Made by a program: the position numbers and the translations under genes
Shown here: positions 45,721 through 56,740 of the stretch, one piece after another
Numbering within the stretch: position 1 is the stretch's first letter
How the letters are laid out: each line of letters begins with the position of its first letter
From: Manis javanica
Lineage: Eukaryota; Chordata; Mammalia; Pholidota; Manidae
NCBI RefSeq assembly: GCF_040802235.1
Contig: NC_133167.1
Coordinates: 2,681,001 to 2,745,000, forward strand
Length of the DNA: 64,000 nucleotides
Reading direction: 5' to 3'
Notes under the pieces: generated by a model
Databases searched by the model: none
What the model saw: only the letters and a program-made list of their open reading frames with translations
Told to the model about the DNA's origin: nothing

Positions 45721-47450
45721 TGGGAGAAGCAAATGGGGTGAAATATGTAAAACGTGGTGCATGATCCATAAGTAGACAGTTGTCATTATAATTCTAAGAA
45801 TCAACAAGGACACAAGATGAAAGATCATTGTTCTGAAATTCGGCACCTTCTGTGTTTAGTAACTGGAGAACAGTTTGGGGCTGTGCCAAAGATGTCTGGG
45901 AATTGACAGTTTGAGGTGTGTGCATGACATGTAATTGTGACGCTGCCACTGAGATGTGAGGGTGCTGTCCCCACCTGTGTGATAGCTGTGGCCGTCACTG
46001 CTCTGGAGGAATCAGGATTCTCATTTGCGATGCCAACTAACCCAGCAGTGTGAGAAGATAAACTCCCAGAAGCTGTGAATTTTGAACTGCCTTGGGTAAA
46101 AACAGTCAAAAGTTCCAGGGAAAATATTTCGAGCTTTCTGGATGTGTGTGGGACTAGAAAAATGAAGGAATAGCTGGGAAAGAGGGTGTAGTGTAAAGTA
46201 AACGCAGCTGCACAGACATATGGTTGCTTGGTGGAACTGGAGTCAGACCAGACCCTAGTCCTCAGGAAGGCAATGCCCTGGAGAAGCCTCTCGTCCGCAG
46301 GTGTGATCTGGGGCTGCCGGGGACGGCTGTGCAGGTGTGCACGGTCCAACTCAGGGCCACCACTAACATTACACATACTTGTGCATGGCAAGAGCTTTGT
46401 CTAGGGTAGAGCGTCTGGCCCTACCACGTCAAATGTCCTTGCCTTTCTGCGCCAGCCACTGTGACTCTGAGAGCCTGCAGGGCACGTCCTCTGAGGGGCT
46501 CCCCTGACCTGGGTGCTGTGGCACGCCACCACTCTCTCCCAAAGGTCCTGCAGTGGCACTCCACATCTCATGGGGGTTTGGCAGACAGACCCCAGGGTGC
46601 TCCCCATGTCCATGCCTTGAATACATAATCCCCCGTCACACCTACAGCAACTACTTTAGGTTCCCAGACCCGATTCCAATGTGTGTGTTGAGGGGGAGGG
46701 CGTCTTCCCACGCACACCACCAAGCAATTCTCCCACACCAGCAGGGGGTCCGAGAACTCCATTCTGACATGCCTGCCTGGAGACAGCAACCAGACTCCCC
46801 AGTTTCAGGGCTCCGTCCTACGAGCTGCCCTCCAGCCCCGACTCCAGGCGCTAGTCCCAAGCCCCAGGCAGGTCCCTGTGCTTCTGACCCACCGCTACAG
46901 ACCAGAGGTTCCCACGACCTCCCCCTTAGCTTCCATTAATTTGCTAGAGCGGCTCAGAGAACTCAGGAAAGGATACAAGTTAACAGCCAGATAGAGAGAG
47001 ACACACGGCGGGGCCCCAAATAAAGGAGCTTTGGTCCACGTGGAGCCTGGGGCCTGGCTCGGTGGCACGTGGACGTGTTCTGGTTCCCCAAGCGTGGGAG
47101 CTTTGTCACGTCTCCTAAGGCTCTTCTGGGCTGTGCGGTTTTTCAGACTTCCCTGGTTTTTGATGACCTAGACAGTTTTGAGGAGGACTGGGCATATGTT
47201 TTGTAGAATGTCCCTCGATTTGAACTTGTTTGATGTTTTTCCTCTTGATTAAACAGAGGCCACAGCTTTTTTTGGGGAAGATCCCAGTGCTGAAGTGCCC
47301 ACTCTCATCACACTGTATTGAGGATGAACATTACCATTACCCACATGACCTGCTGCTGCTGAGGCCGTCTGGCTGAGCTGTTTTGACAGGCTTCTCTACT
47401 GTAAAGTTACTTTTATTTTACCATAAGTTGTCTTTTTTTGTGATTCTGAA
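45720..47450. other. Intergenic, mostly unassigned; LTR-like piece at about 46920-47120
   Basis: The stretch 46930-46960 ('ttgctagagcggctcagaga', then aggaaagg) resembles an old ERVL-type LTR internal wording. A 188-codon minus-strand frame (46391-45825) has no recognisable domain. Confidence 0.4.
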
Positions 47451-47454
47451 AATT

Positions 47455-48200
47455 GGGATCCAATTCAGTTAACATAAAGCTCGACCACTGTACAGTATCC
47501 AATTCAGTTGCTTTTAGCATATTCCCAATTTTGTGTGACCGTCATCACTAATTCTAGAATATTTTCATTATCACTCCAAAAAAGAAACCCACTCCCCATG
47601 CCTCGCCCCATCAGCCCCTGGCCACCCCTAACCCACTTTCTGTCCCTATGGATCCGCCTGTTCTGGACGTTTCAAACGAGTGGCACCAGGGAATGTGTGG
47701 CCTTTCCTGTCTGGCTCTCACAGCTTTCAAGACTCGCCTGCGCAGAGGCACGTGTCAACACTTCATTCTTTCTTACAGGTGAACAGTATGCCACTGCATG
47801 GAGAGACCACGCTTGCTTACCATTCATGGCTTGCTGGCCGTCCGGGTTGTTTGCTAGGCTATCATGGATAATGCTGCTACAAACATTCATGCACAAATTT
47901 TTACATGGCTGCATGTTTTCAATTCTCTTGAATATCTACCTCAGAGTGGAACTGCGGAGTCATAATGTGAATTTAAACATTTAATAGGTCCTGGTCATTT
48001 GGCCTCTCCAAAGGCTTTACATACTTCCATCTCCATTAATATTGTCACACTGGATTTTATCACTCTTAAAATTTTTCCAACATGATGTACAAAAATGATC
48101 TTATTGTTTAAATTGGCTGTTCCCTGATCACCTTGAGGAAGGGCATCTTTTCATATACTTATATATTTGTCATACATCTTTTCATATATTCATGTATTTC
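47455..48200 (-). repeat. Old L1 3' end, inverted
   Basis: Antisense L1 text: 'cactccaaaaaagaaaccc', 'ggcctttcctgtctggctc', 'gtgaacagtatgccactgc', 'catggataatgctgctac', 'ggaactgcggagtcat'. Confidence 0.8.
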
Positions 48201-48950
48201 CATTTTCCTTCTCTAGTTTCCATACCCTATAAACCATTCTAGGGCCTAGAATAAGATGCAAGTTTTCCAGTTCATTTTACAGAGGTAACACAAACCAGAG
48301 AGCTCACAAAGTGCTGATAAAAGGATACAGTGTATATCAATGATAACAGAAAAACTACAGACTATACACACACACAAAAATACTAAGGAAAATACAGGCA
48401 TTTTGTGCATAAAGTATGTGCCTGAAAACACGTATACAGTTGAATTGTGCAAGCAGAGTGCTGCATTAGAATGTAGTGATTTGCAAATACGCAGAGGGCC
48501 TGTGCAGTAATTTCCTGTAGGAGACTCCTAGAGCCCGTGTGTGTAGGGGAAAAAGTTGACATCACTGTATGGAATCAGACAGAGGTAACACAACAGCAGT
48601 GTGAGTAACAGAAACTAACTGATGGCGGTGCGTGGAGGAGATGCAAAAGTTCGTAATGAATCTAGCAATATTTATAGAAAGCTCACTGATCCCCTTGGTC
48701 CCAAATATTCTATTTCTAAACATTTGCTTTAAGGAAGAAAACAATGGTCACATCACAGCGTTATTTATAAAGAGCAACAAACAGCTCAGTACCCCTCCCT
48801 GCCTGTGGGGTCACTTTTTTAATGACATTTTTTAAATTGAAAAAAGTCATTTATAAAACAGAACAAGCCTATTCTCTGTTTTACCTAGCATCTATGTTAC
48901 CTAAGTATAAATTAAAGTTTGGAAGACTATATGCTGGAAAGTAACCTGAA
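48200..48950. other. Intergenic, probably decayed L1, unassigned
   Basis: AT-rich. 48620-48790 has weak L1-ORF2-like wording ('cttggtcccaaatattc', 'atttataaagagcaacaaac'). Nothing firmer. Confidence 0.35.
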
Positions 48951-49235
48951 TGGACTCCAAGAAGGGACTAGTGGTTAACAAAGGAGGGGGGAGGGCTGGT
49001 GGAGAGGGAGGGGGAAGGGGATTGAGGGGCATTATGATTGGCACGCATGGTGTGTGTGGGGGGTCACGGGGAAGACAGTGTAGCACAGAGAAGACAAGTA
49101 GTGACTGTGGCATCTTACTACACTGATGGACAGTGACTGCAATGGGGTGTGGGGTGACTTAGTAAGATGGGTGAATGTAGTAACCACAATGTTACTCATG
49201 TGAAACATGACAGGGTATATCAATGATATCTTAAT
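48950..49235 (+). mobile_element. Severely 5'-truncated L1 3' end (about 285 bp)
   Basis: Same G-rich 3' UTR as at 4261-4560: starts 'ctccaagaagggactagtgg', includes 'gacagtgactgcaatgggg', ends 'tatcttaatacaaaaa'. Candidate flanking repeats (taacctgaatgg and ttaccttaatgg) are imperfect, suggesting greater age than the 4261 copy. Confidence 0.85.
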
Positions 49236-49904
49236 ACAAAAATTACCTTAATGGTAAGAATTAAGGCTATTTGTTTTGTTTCGCCAGTATTTTCTACAAT
49301 GCCCAGCTTACACCTATAACAAAATGTTATTATTAAATTGTTATGACAATCAGAATGACAATAAGAAACAGGGAAACCGCAAACACGTTAAATGCCCAAC
49401 AGGAGAGGATGGCGTGAAGTTGTAGCTCACGGCTGTCAGTTACAGGGAATCTGTTCATGAGTGCTACCTGCGTACCTACCTCGGGCCGGCCCTGCTCTGG
49501 GCATTCTGCACAGTGCACGTGTCTGCGGTGAAAGGGGGCCTGGAGTGAGAGGCCGGGTTTGGGGCGGGCTGGGCCGGGCGCTGGAATGCCACCAAGGGGG
49601 CGCCTGCCACCCTGGTAGCCCCTAGTGGACGGCAGAGGCCCAGCGCAGGTTCCTTCCCTTGTCTGTGGTCCTGGCACTGGCTGGGTGGCACCCGGTTTTC
49701 TTGCAGGGCTCCCTGCCCTGCAGCGAGCCGGGACCCGTGCGGAGGCACCTGGGTGTCCCCCAGGCCGACGAGGAGCAGGAAGGGCACCCCAGGCCCAGAG
49801 AGCAGCCTGGGGGAGGGCCCGTCTGTCCTATTCCTGGTGCACAAAATCGTTTCCAGCTGTGCCTGCCCTTCTCCTGGGCCAGGACGTGAAAAACAGAAAG
49901 AGTT

Positions 49905-50045
49905 ATCTTTTTATTTTTAAAGTTTTTTTTTTTCACTGTGGTAGAAAGATACATCATAAAATTTAACCACTGTCAAGTGCACAGTTCAGGGGCATTAAGA
50001 ATGTCCACAGCATTGCACAACCATGACCACTGCCTGTTAGGAGGC
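49905..50045 (-). repeat. Old L1 3'-end fragment, inverted
   Basis: Poly-T run followed by 'agatacatcataaaattta', 'ccactgtcaagtgcacag', 'cattgcacaaccatgacc'. Confidence 0.8.
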
Positions 50046-51795
50046 AGTTATCTTTTTAAATCACAAGGAAGGAAATTGAACTAAGACCATCCTCCTTCCA
50101 ACCCACCAACAGGATTCACCTGGGGCCATTGCTTCTATTGTTCTATGGTACCAGTTTTGGGATTTTTTTTAAATTGAAAATTGGGGGTTGGGAGGAAAGA
50201 GGGCAAGAGACAGACGGCTCACAGGGCAAGCCTGGGTTAGCTGAGGGCTCTGGGCCTGTGAGCACGGGGGTCTGTGGCGCCCTGCCAGCGGCCCCCAGGC
50301 ATCGGACGGGGACCTGAGCCTTCTTCTTGAGGACGCAGGGAAATTTCTCCTGCAGACTCATAACCTTTTCTTCCTAGAGTTTAAGCACAGCCGTCCCGTC
50401 TATGGGGTTGGGCTCTCAGCCTTCCTGGGGCTGGGGAAAGGAGGGGCGGAAGAACCAAGACCTCCACAGTTTCTTCTCCCAGTCAAGACGCCACCCTTGA
50501 ACCTGCCTGGCCTCGGAGAGCGAGCCCCTCTCAGGGCTGCCGCGGTGCAGACCCAGGCTCCCTGAGCCGATCTCATCCCGTGGTTTCCCAGAGGGCCTAG
50601 TCGTGAGGCTGCTGGGTTGGGGCACCAGTCAGGGGCAGAGGTGGCCCAGGAGGGCTTGGGCTGGAAGGGGCACCGGTCCTGCAGAGGGAATCCTACTAGG
50701 AAGGTGGTACCTGGAGCTGCAAACACCTGAATGCACCTCGATGAATGACGCACAGCTGGAGACCACCTCTCCCGGCCTTCACCTCCTGGAATCGCTGATG
50801 TCTGACTCTTCCCCACACTCCTGGACCCCGGGAGGCAGCCCGGGAGAGTGAGAGAACTGGGGTCTGGGAGTCAGGGAGCCCTGGCCCAGACCCTGACTCC
50901 AGCACACGTGCTTGGGGACACCTGGGGACACCTGGGCATGTGCTGTTGCTTCCCTGTGCCTCAGTCTCCTTATCTGCAAAATACACGTGATCTCCAGGGC
51001 TGGGTGAAGGCCAGGAGAAAGGGCTCAGCGTCTCCCCTGAGGGGGACAGCCTCCTGCAAGTTCACTCTGGATTCGGAGACCGAAGAACAACAACCGAGGG
51101 AGCACTGGGGGTAAAAGGGCTCACCCCAAGCTGTGCCCTCACGGTGGCAGGCGGAGCGCGGGAATCACGTGTGCCCCCGGGGCAGTCCGCACACAGCAAG
51201 CCTGTCTCCATCTCTGCCCCCACGCAGAGCGCTGGGCAGAGCTCTCCGATAGTAACACGGCAGTAACGGCCCGTTGCCTGTGGGTGCGGAGGCATCAGCC
51301 GGGCGGTGGGCCCCCTGCATCTTCAAGCAGCTTAGGGTCAGGTGACCCCGACCACAGGAACTCCAGGTTCCCCCGCAGTCCGTCCAGAGGGCGCCCCTGG
51401 GAGCGGCTGTACCTGCTCTGCTCCCTCATCGTTCCTGCTGGGCCGGCCCTGCGGGGGCGCCTCGCCCACCCAGGCGGGTCCGGGGGCTTCTCTCGTTAGC
51501 ATTCTCTAGGCCGCCTCCTCCTCTTTCTGCTCTCCTGGTGGCTGGACCGGTTACGCTCGAGGAAGTATCTGTTTCCCTTTTTCTTCCTCTTTCCTTAGGC
51601 TTTCATTTCTTTGTTCCGTTTCTGGGCCGGAAAAGGAGAATAAAAATGGAGAAAAAAGGCCAATCGCTATGTGGGGAACACAAGTGTCAGGGAAGAGGAG
51701 AACTGCCCATTTTCTAAAACATGAAACCAGACAGAAGGTCTGTGCTGCCAGCTGCTGATGCCCTTGAAGGTGCCAGCTCCGGGAACCTCCTAGGA
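50046..51795. other. Intergenic, GC-rich, unassigned
   Basis: No exon with convincing splice sites and protein match was found. Numerous overlapping short frames on both strands fit base composition. Confidence 0.45.
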
Positions 51796-51796
51796 A

Positions 51797-51930
51797 TGTC
51801 CCCACCAGCATCCCCTTCCCCTCCCCCACTGCCCCCACCACCAGGATCCCCCTTCCCCTCCCCCACTGCCCCCACCAGCATCCCCTTCCCCTCCCCCACT
51901 GTCCCCACCAGGATTCCCCTCCCCTACACC
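51797..51930. repeat. C-rich minisatellite, about four 33-37-bp units
   Basis: Repeating unit of the form 'gtccccaccagcatcc' plus 'ccttcccctcccccact', with small unit differences (an extra 'caccaggat' in the second unit). The G-rich strand has several GGGG runs and could form quadruplexes. Open frames across it are repeat artefacts. Confidence 0.9.
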
Positions 51931-52169
51931 CCCTCCCTACCAGAGGGCAGCTTGAAGCGGATTTTCATTCAACCTTGCGATGCCTCTGTGGCATGTGGCT
52001 TGCTGCAATGCTGTTTTCTAGTAATTGTCATGGTGAATTATAGCCCTTTGGTTCCACTGAGGCTTAAATTGGCTGCTGTGGGCCAGCTGGAGAAGCTGAC
52101 TGGTGCCCGTCCTGTGGTCGGGGGAGGCGGGCTCTTGTTAGGGCTGAGCTGTGTGGCCCCCGACCCCCG

Positions 52170-52495
52170 TGACCTTCATACGTGGAAGTCCTAGCTCGTA
52201 GTCCCTCAGAATGTGTCTGTATTTGGAGATAGGGTCTAAAGAGGTGATTAAGGTGAAATGAGGTCGTCAGAAGGGCCCTGATCCCCTATGACTGGTGTCC
52301 TTATGAGAGGAGATGAGAACACAGACATGCACTCGGGGAAGACCACGTAGAGACACGGGGCGAAGACACCCTCTGCGAGCCAGGGAGAGGGGCCTCAGGA
52401 GGAATCAGCCCCGCTGACACCCTCGTCCTGGACTTCCAGCCCCCAGACTGTGCGGACGTAAGTTTCTGTTGTTGAAGCCCCCCAGCAGCATGACA
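52170..52495 (+). repeat. MLT1-like MaLR LTR
   Basis: 'ctcagaatgtgtctgtattt', 'ggagatagggtctaaagagg', 'gactggtgtccttatgagag', 'ctggacttccagcccccag', 'agtttctgttgttgaag' in the usual order. Confidence 0.8.
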
Positions 52496-53845
52496 GGCTG
52501 ATGTGGCTCTGCTATGCACTGCAGGAGAGGGGCCCCAGGAGCAGGAGAGAGTCCCCAAGTGTCACCACCTGGATATCCCCTGTTCTTATGATCATCACAC
52601 TTCTTGCCTCTTGGACTCGCCTCCTGCCTCCATGCGGTGGAGCTGGGAGCCCACCGAGTGGGTGAATAGATGCCCAGGCACACCCCCAGCCAGCAGGGGC
52701 CCAGGTCCTTCGTGAAAATGCACCCGTGTGGCCAGATTGAAGAGCGCTTGTGATGTATCAGGTGCAGCAGTGGTCTCCGCGGCTCTGGAGGGCGCCCAGG
52801 GCCGCCCTTCACAGGCGAGGAGACCGAGGCCCCGAGGGCTCGAGGCGCTTGCCTCACTGTTAGTGGGGAGAGCTAATATTTGGTTCCATCTACTGCAGTT
52901 TGGTGCCATGCCCGCTACAAGCTGTTTCTTGTACAGGGAGTGTGCCAGCGTGAGAACTGAGTGGCCCCCCGTGTGGCCGCAGGCAGTCTGGGCCAGTGCT
53001 GGGGGAGGCGCTGTTCACGGCGGCTGCCCTGAGGGTAAAGCCAGGTGCCAGGGGCATCGTTGCCGACCTCTAGGCCTCCTGCCTGCCTCCTCCCCAGAAC
53101 GCAGGGAGCAAACTGCCCGGGCCTCCTGGGAGCACGTCTGTCGGACGGGGACTCAGTTTCAAGGGTGGCTGTCCCCAGCCCAGGGATTGTGGCTGGGGTG
53201 GGTCAGTGAGGAGGGAGGGTTTCAAGTCCTGCCAGCCAACTGCTCTTTGAGCTGCCCTCCATCTGGTATGTGTGTGTAACCCCAGCAAAGGCGGGTAACC
53301 TCCCGGCCACCTCAGCCTGGCCCCACGAAGAAGCCAAAGTCAGGCCCCGGCTCACCTCCAAAGTGGCCTCACAGGGCACTGTGGGTCGTGCCTAAATTTG
53401 TTCTATGGGGGACCAAAGGGCAGTTCTGTTGACAAGAAAGAAAAGTGCTTGAAACCGCCCCCCTCTCCCTCTCAAAGCCCCCGGCCTATGGCTTCTTCCC
53501 CCCACCCCGTCTCCGCCCCACCCCCATGTGGATCATCCGGGGAGCCGCCTGCTCTGGGGAGCTTGAGCCCTGACTGGGTTGGGGCTGACGACTGACACTA
53601 GGCTGTCTTTTCCAAGCACATAAAATTGTCAGAAATTAAGAAAGTGCCTAAGGTGAGAAGGGGTCCAGTCGGATCCCAGCACGTGTGACTCCAGCACGGG
53701 GACTCCTGGCCGTGGCTTTGAGTGGCCTTCCGACCAGCAAGTGACATCCCAGCAGTCATGATATGGCAGCTGGCTCCAAACTGTAGAGTGTCATCACCCG
53801 TTTCCGTGAGTCATCTTAGATGATTTCCCCGGAGTGATATGCCTG
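52496..53845. other. Intergenic, GC-rich, unassigned
   Basis: Includes open frames of up to 183 codons (52728-53279, plus) with no domain or conserved look. Nothing else supported. Confidence 0.4.
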
Positions 53846-53849
53846 CGGA

Positions 53850-54195
53850 ACGCGTTTACACACACACACCACAAAACTGAGATCACCTCACTTACTCATT
53901 CTGTGACCTGCCTTTTCCAATTAGCGCCATGAGAAACCTTTCCCATGAACTTAATTTTAGGACGCTCTCCCCCACCATTTGGATTTAATCTCATCGAACG
54001 GTCCTCTGATGTGCGTGCTGAGGATGTTTCCACCCGTTTGCTGGTATAAATAACCCTGGGTGCAGACCATCCCACACCAGTCCTTTTGTGCATGGCTAAT
54101 TATGTCCTTGGGATAAACTCCTGGAGGGAAATGGCTGGGAATAAACATTTTTAGACTTTGGGGACCTATTTCTAACTTGTCCTCCATGAACTTTA
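53850..54195 (-). repeat. Old L1 fragment, inverted
   Basis: Antisense wording of ancient L1 3' regions: 'cattctgtgacctgcctt', 'ccttgggataaactcctgg', 'gaacttttaccaat'-like end. Highly diverged. Confidence 0.55.
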
Positions 54196-55295
54196 CCAAT
54201 TTTCGTTTTTGATGAACAAGAGGGAAGCTTCAGCTCCAGGGGACAGGGTTTTTCTCCAGAAGGAATGGCCATGTTCCTGTCCCAGGTTCACTGGAGGTTC
54301 TGCCAGATTCTGGGTCCTCAGTTCCAGGCCGCCGCCTGTCGCCAGCTGCGTCTCCGCCAGGGACGTCCTTTCTGTGAAGACTCCGGTCAGTGCTGCTTCT
54401 CGGTTGGCAGGAAGCCCTGTCTCCACAGCACTGTCCCGAGGAGCCCATTAATATGAGCAACTTTGGGAACAGTACAGTCTGAGCCAATTCCATTTCCCAA
54501 GTGGTTTTCCCCCTTTTCTGGGTTCTGTGACTGCCAACCGGAATTTTTCTGTTGCTTTCCGTGACAAAGCTCTGGAGAAGCTCAGGACACAAGTAAAGCT
54601 AGTCAATCTTATTTTTCAAATTAAAACTGTCGTCAGACCCCCAGCCAGCTTACCTTCCTGTCCCTGGACTGTCAGAGAAGGCCATGGGAGGACAGCGGCC
54701 TCCAGCCTGCCCCCAGGTGCCCTCTTGCCCAGCTGGGCACTCAGTAGGAAAGCTGGGGCCTGTTTGCAGTCTACCACTGGCTCGCTTTTACCTTCCAGGC
54801 AGCCCCTGGGAAAGACTCCCGAGGGCAGGGCCACACACAGGCAGTGGGGGAGAGCTTGGGGCCTGGTGCTGCTGCATGGATGCCACCCCTGCCCCCTGGA
54901 TCAGCCTGGGCCTGAGCAAGGCCCTCGGAGAGCAGGACCCACAGCTCCTGCCCTCTCCCCACACCCCACCCACAGCAGGTCCCTCAGCTGGCCGTGGCCT
55001 CCCTGTCTCCACGGCAGTGCCTGCTCCGAGGCTTCATGCTGCCCCAGCCCCTGCCTGCCTCTCTTCAGAGAGTGGGCTTCTCAGAGCAGCCACCCAGGAA
55101 CAGTCCCCGGGGCAGCTTAGAAATTCCTTTCCCTTTAAAGTCAGCTGTCTGCTCAATGACTCTTGGTGAGATGATGCAGGGAGAGGCCCCACAGCCCAGG
55201 GATGTGTGAGAGAACTGCCCAGGGTGAGGCCCAGGCCTCCCTGCCTCAGAGGACGAGGGCCAGGGTCCCGGACAGGACATAGCACACATGCATGT
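54196..55295. other. Intergenic, unassigned
   Basis: GC-rich, no supported gene. Frames of 197 and 161 codons in different registers overlap and lack recognisable domains. Confidence 0.4.
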
Positions 55296-55298
55296 GCA

Positions 55299-55352
<54 letters not shown>
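55299..55352. repeat. (CA)n microsatellite, about 26 repeats
   Basis: Uninterrupted alternating CA from 'gcagaca' to 'acacgcacg'. Likely length-polymorphic. Apparent Cys/Val and Thr/His repeat peptides across it are artefacts. Confidence 0.97.
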
Positions 55353-55353
<1 letters not shown>

Positions 55354-55599
55354 GCAGCCTGGTCCTTGGCTCTGAAAGTGAACCCTACGGTGCCACGACG
55401 GGTCTGCTGTCCTAGGGCTGGGAGTGGGCACTCGCCTCAGGAGCTCCTTGACACCCCGCCTCGTTCCGGCTCCTGATTGGCTGGGCTTTGGGACTGCTTT
55501 TGGGGCGGGTTATCAGCAGTTCCCAAAGTTGTCCCCCTCACGGCCCTCAGGACCGAGGTGTCACCCAGCTCTTGAGTTTGCTGAGTGTACCAAACAGGG

Positions 55600-55965
55600 C
55601 GCCCCAAATTCGCATTCACCTGGAACCTTGAAACAGTCTTTGCCAGTGTGATTAGTTAGGACGAGGTCATCGTGCATTGGGGTGGGCCTGGTCTCATATA
55701 ACAGGTGTCCTTACAAAAGGAGACGATACAAAGAGAGAAAGAGAGAAAGAAGGCGGCGAGACCGGCCAGGAGGCAGTGAACGCCAACAAAGGCCAGAAGC
55801 TGGAAGAGGCAGGAGGGACACTGCCTGGGCGCCCGCAGAGAGCGTGGCCCTGCCAACACCTCGGTCTCGGGACTTCTGGCCTCCCGGAAACTGTGAGAGG
55901 ATACATTCTGATGTTTTAAGCCCCCTGCTTTGTGGTGATTTGTTAAAGGTAGTCCTAGAAAACCA
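55600..55965 (+). repeat. Old MaLR-type LTR-like repeat
   Basis: 'gtgattagttaggacgagg', 'ggtgtccttacaaaaggag', 'cagagagcgtggccctgcc', 'ggacttctggcctcccgg', 'gtggtgatttgttaaagg'. Confidence 0.7.
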
Positions 55966-56284
55966 ATAAGAAAGTCAGTTCTTACTTACATGTTTATTTG
56001 TAACAGCTGACAACACAAAAATTCTGCTTTGGGGCTTCCATTCTCCCGAAGCCCCTTCCTGCTCGCCTCATGCTGTGCCCTCAGCCTGTGACGTGCAAAC
56101 AGTGGGCCACAACCCAGACTGGATGGGAACCCCCAAGAGCTCTGCCTCCACCCCTCACCTGCCGGCCTCACCTGCAGCGGCTGAGGAAGAGGGACCCTTG
56201 AGTGCTCTGGGCTCCTCCTACCCACGCCCAGCAGAACTAGTTCACTCAAGGGAAACTTCCAGATCAGGCGCACATACACTCCAA

Positions 56285-56740
56285 TGTACTTACAAACTTA
56301 CATTCCAAAGTCAAATCTAAATATTCACAAATTATTCGTGAAAGCCAAGATGTGCGAACAACCTAAAAGTCCATCCACAGTTGAAAGGATAAGCAGCATG
56401 TGGTCTATCTGTGCGACGGAGAACTATTCAGCCTTAAAAGAGCGGGGCATTCGCAACATGCTACAGCGCGGGTGGACTCGAGAGCACTGCTCGGAGAAAT
56501 AAGCCAGCAAGGCAAATACCGTGGGATTCCACTGACACGAAACGTCTCACATAGTCAGATTCATGAAACAGAACAGCTGGGGGGTGGTGGCTGGGGTCTG
56601 TGGCAGGCAGGACCGGGAGGCGATCGTCCATGGGCGTGAGGTTTCAGTGAGGCACAACGAATGAGCTCTAATCACACAGGTTAAGATGGTAGAGTTCATG
56701 CTAAGTCTTCTTATGACAATAAAATTTAAAAAAGAGAATC
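56285..56740 (+). repeat. Old L1 3' end
   Basis: Plus-strand text: 'acaacctaaaagtccatcc', 'ggagaactattcagcctta', 'actgacacgaaacgtctcac', ending 'tatgacaataaaatttaaaa'. Confidence 0.8.

Noticed and set aside
51714-52194. Gly- and Pro-rich proteins at 51.7-52.2 kb
   Set aside because: Produced by the C-rich minisatellite read in different frames.
55034-55476. Cys/Val-repeat and Thr/His-repeat proteins
   Set aside because: Translations of the (CA)n microsatellite.
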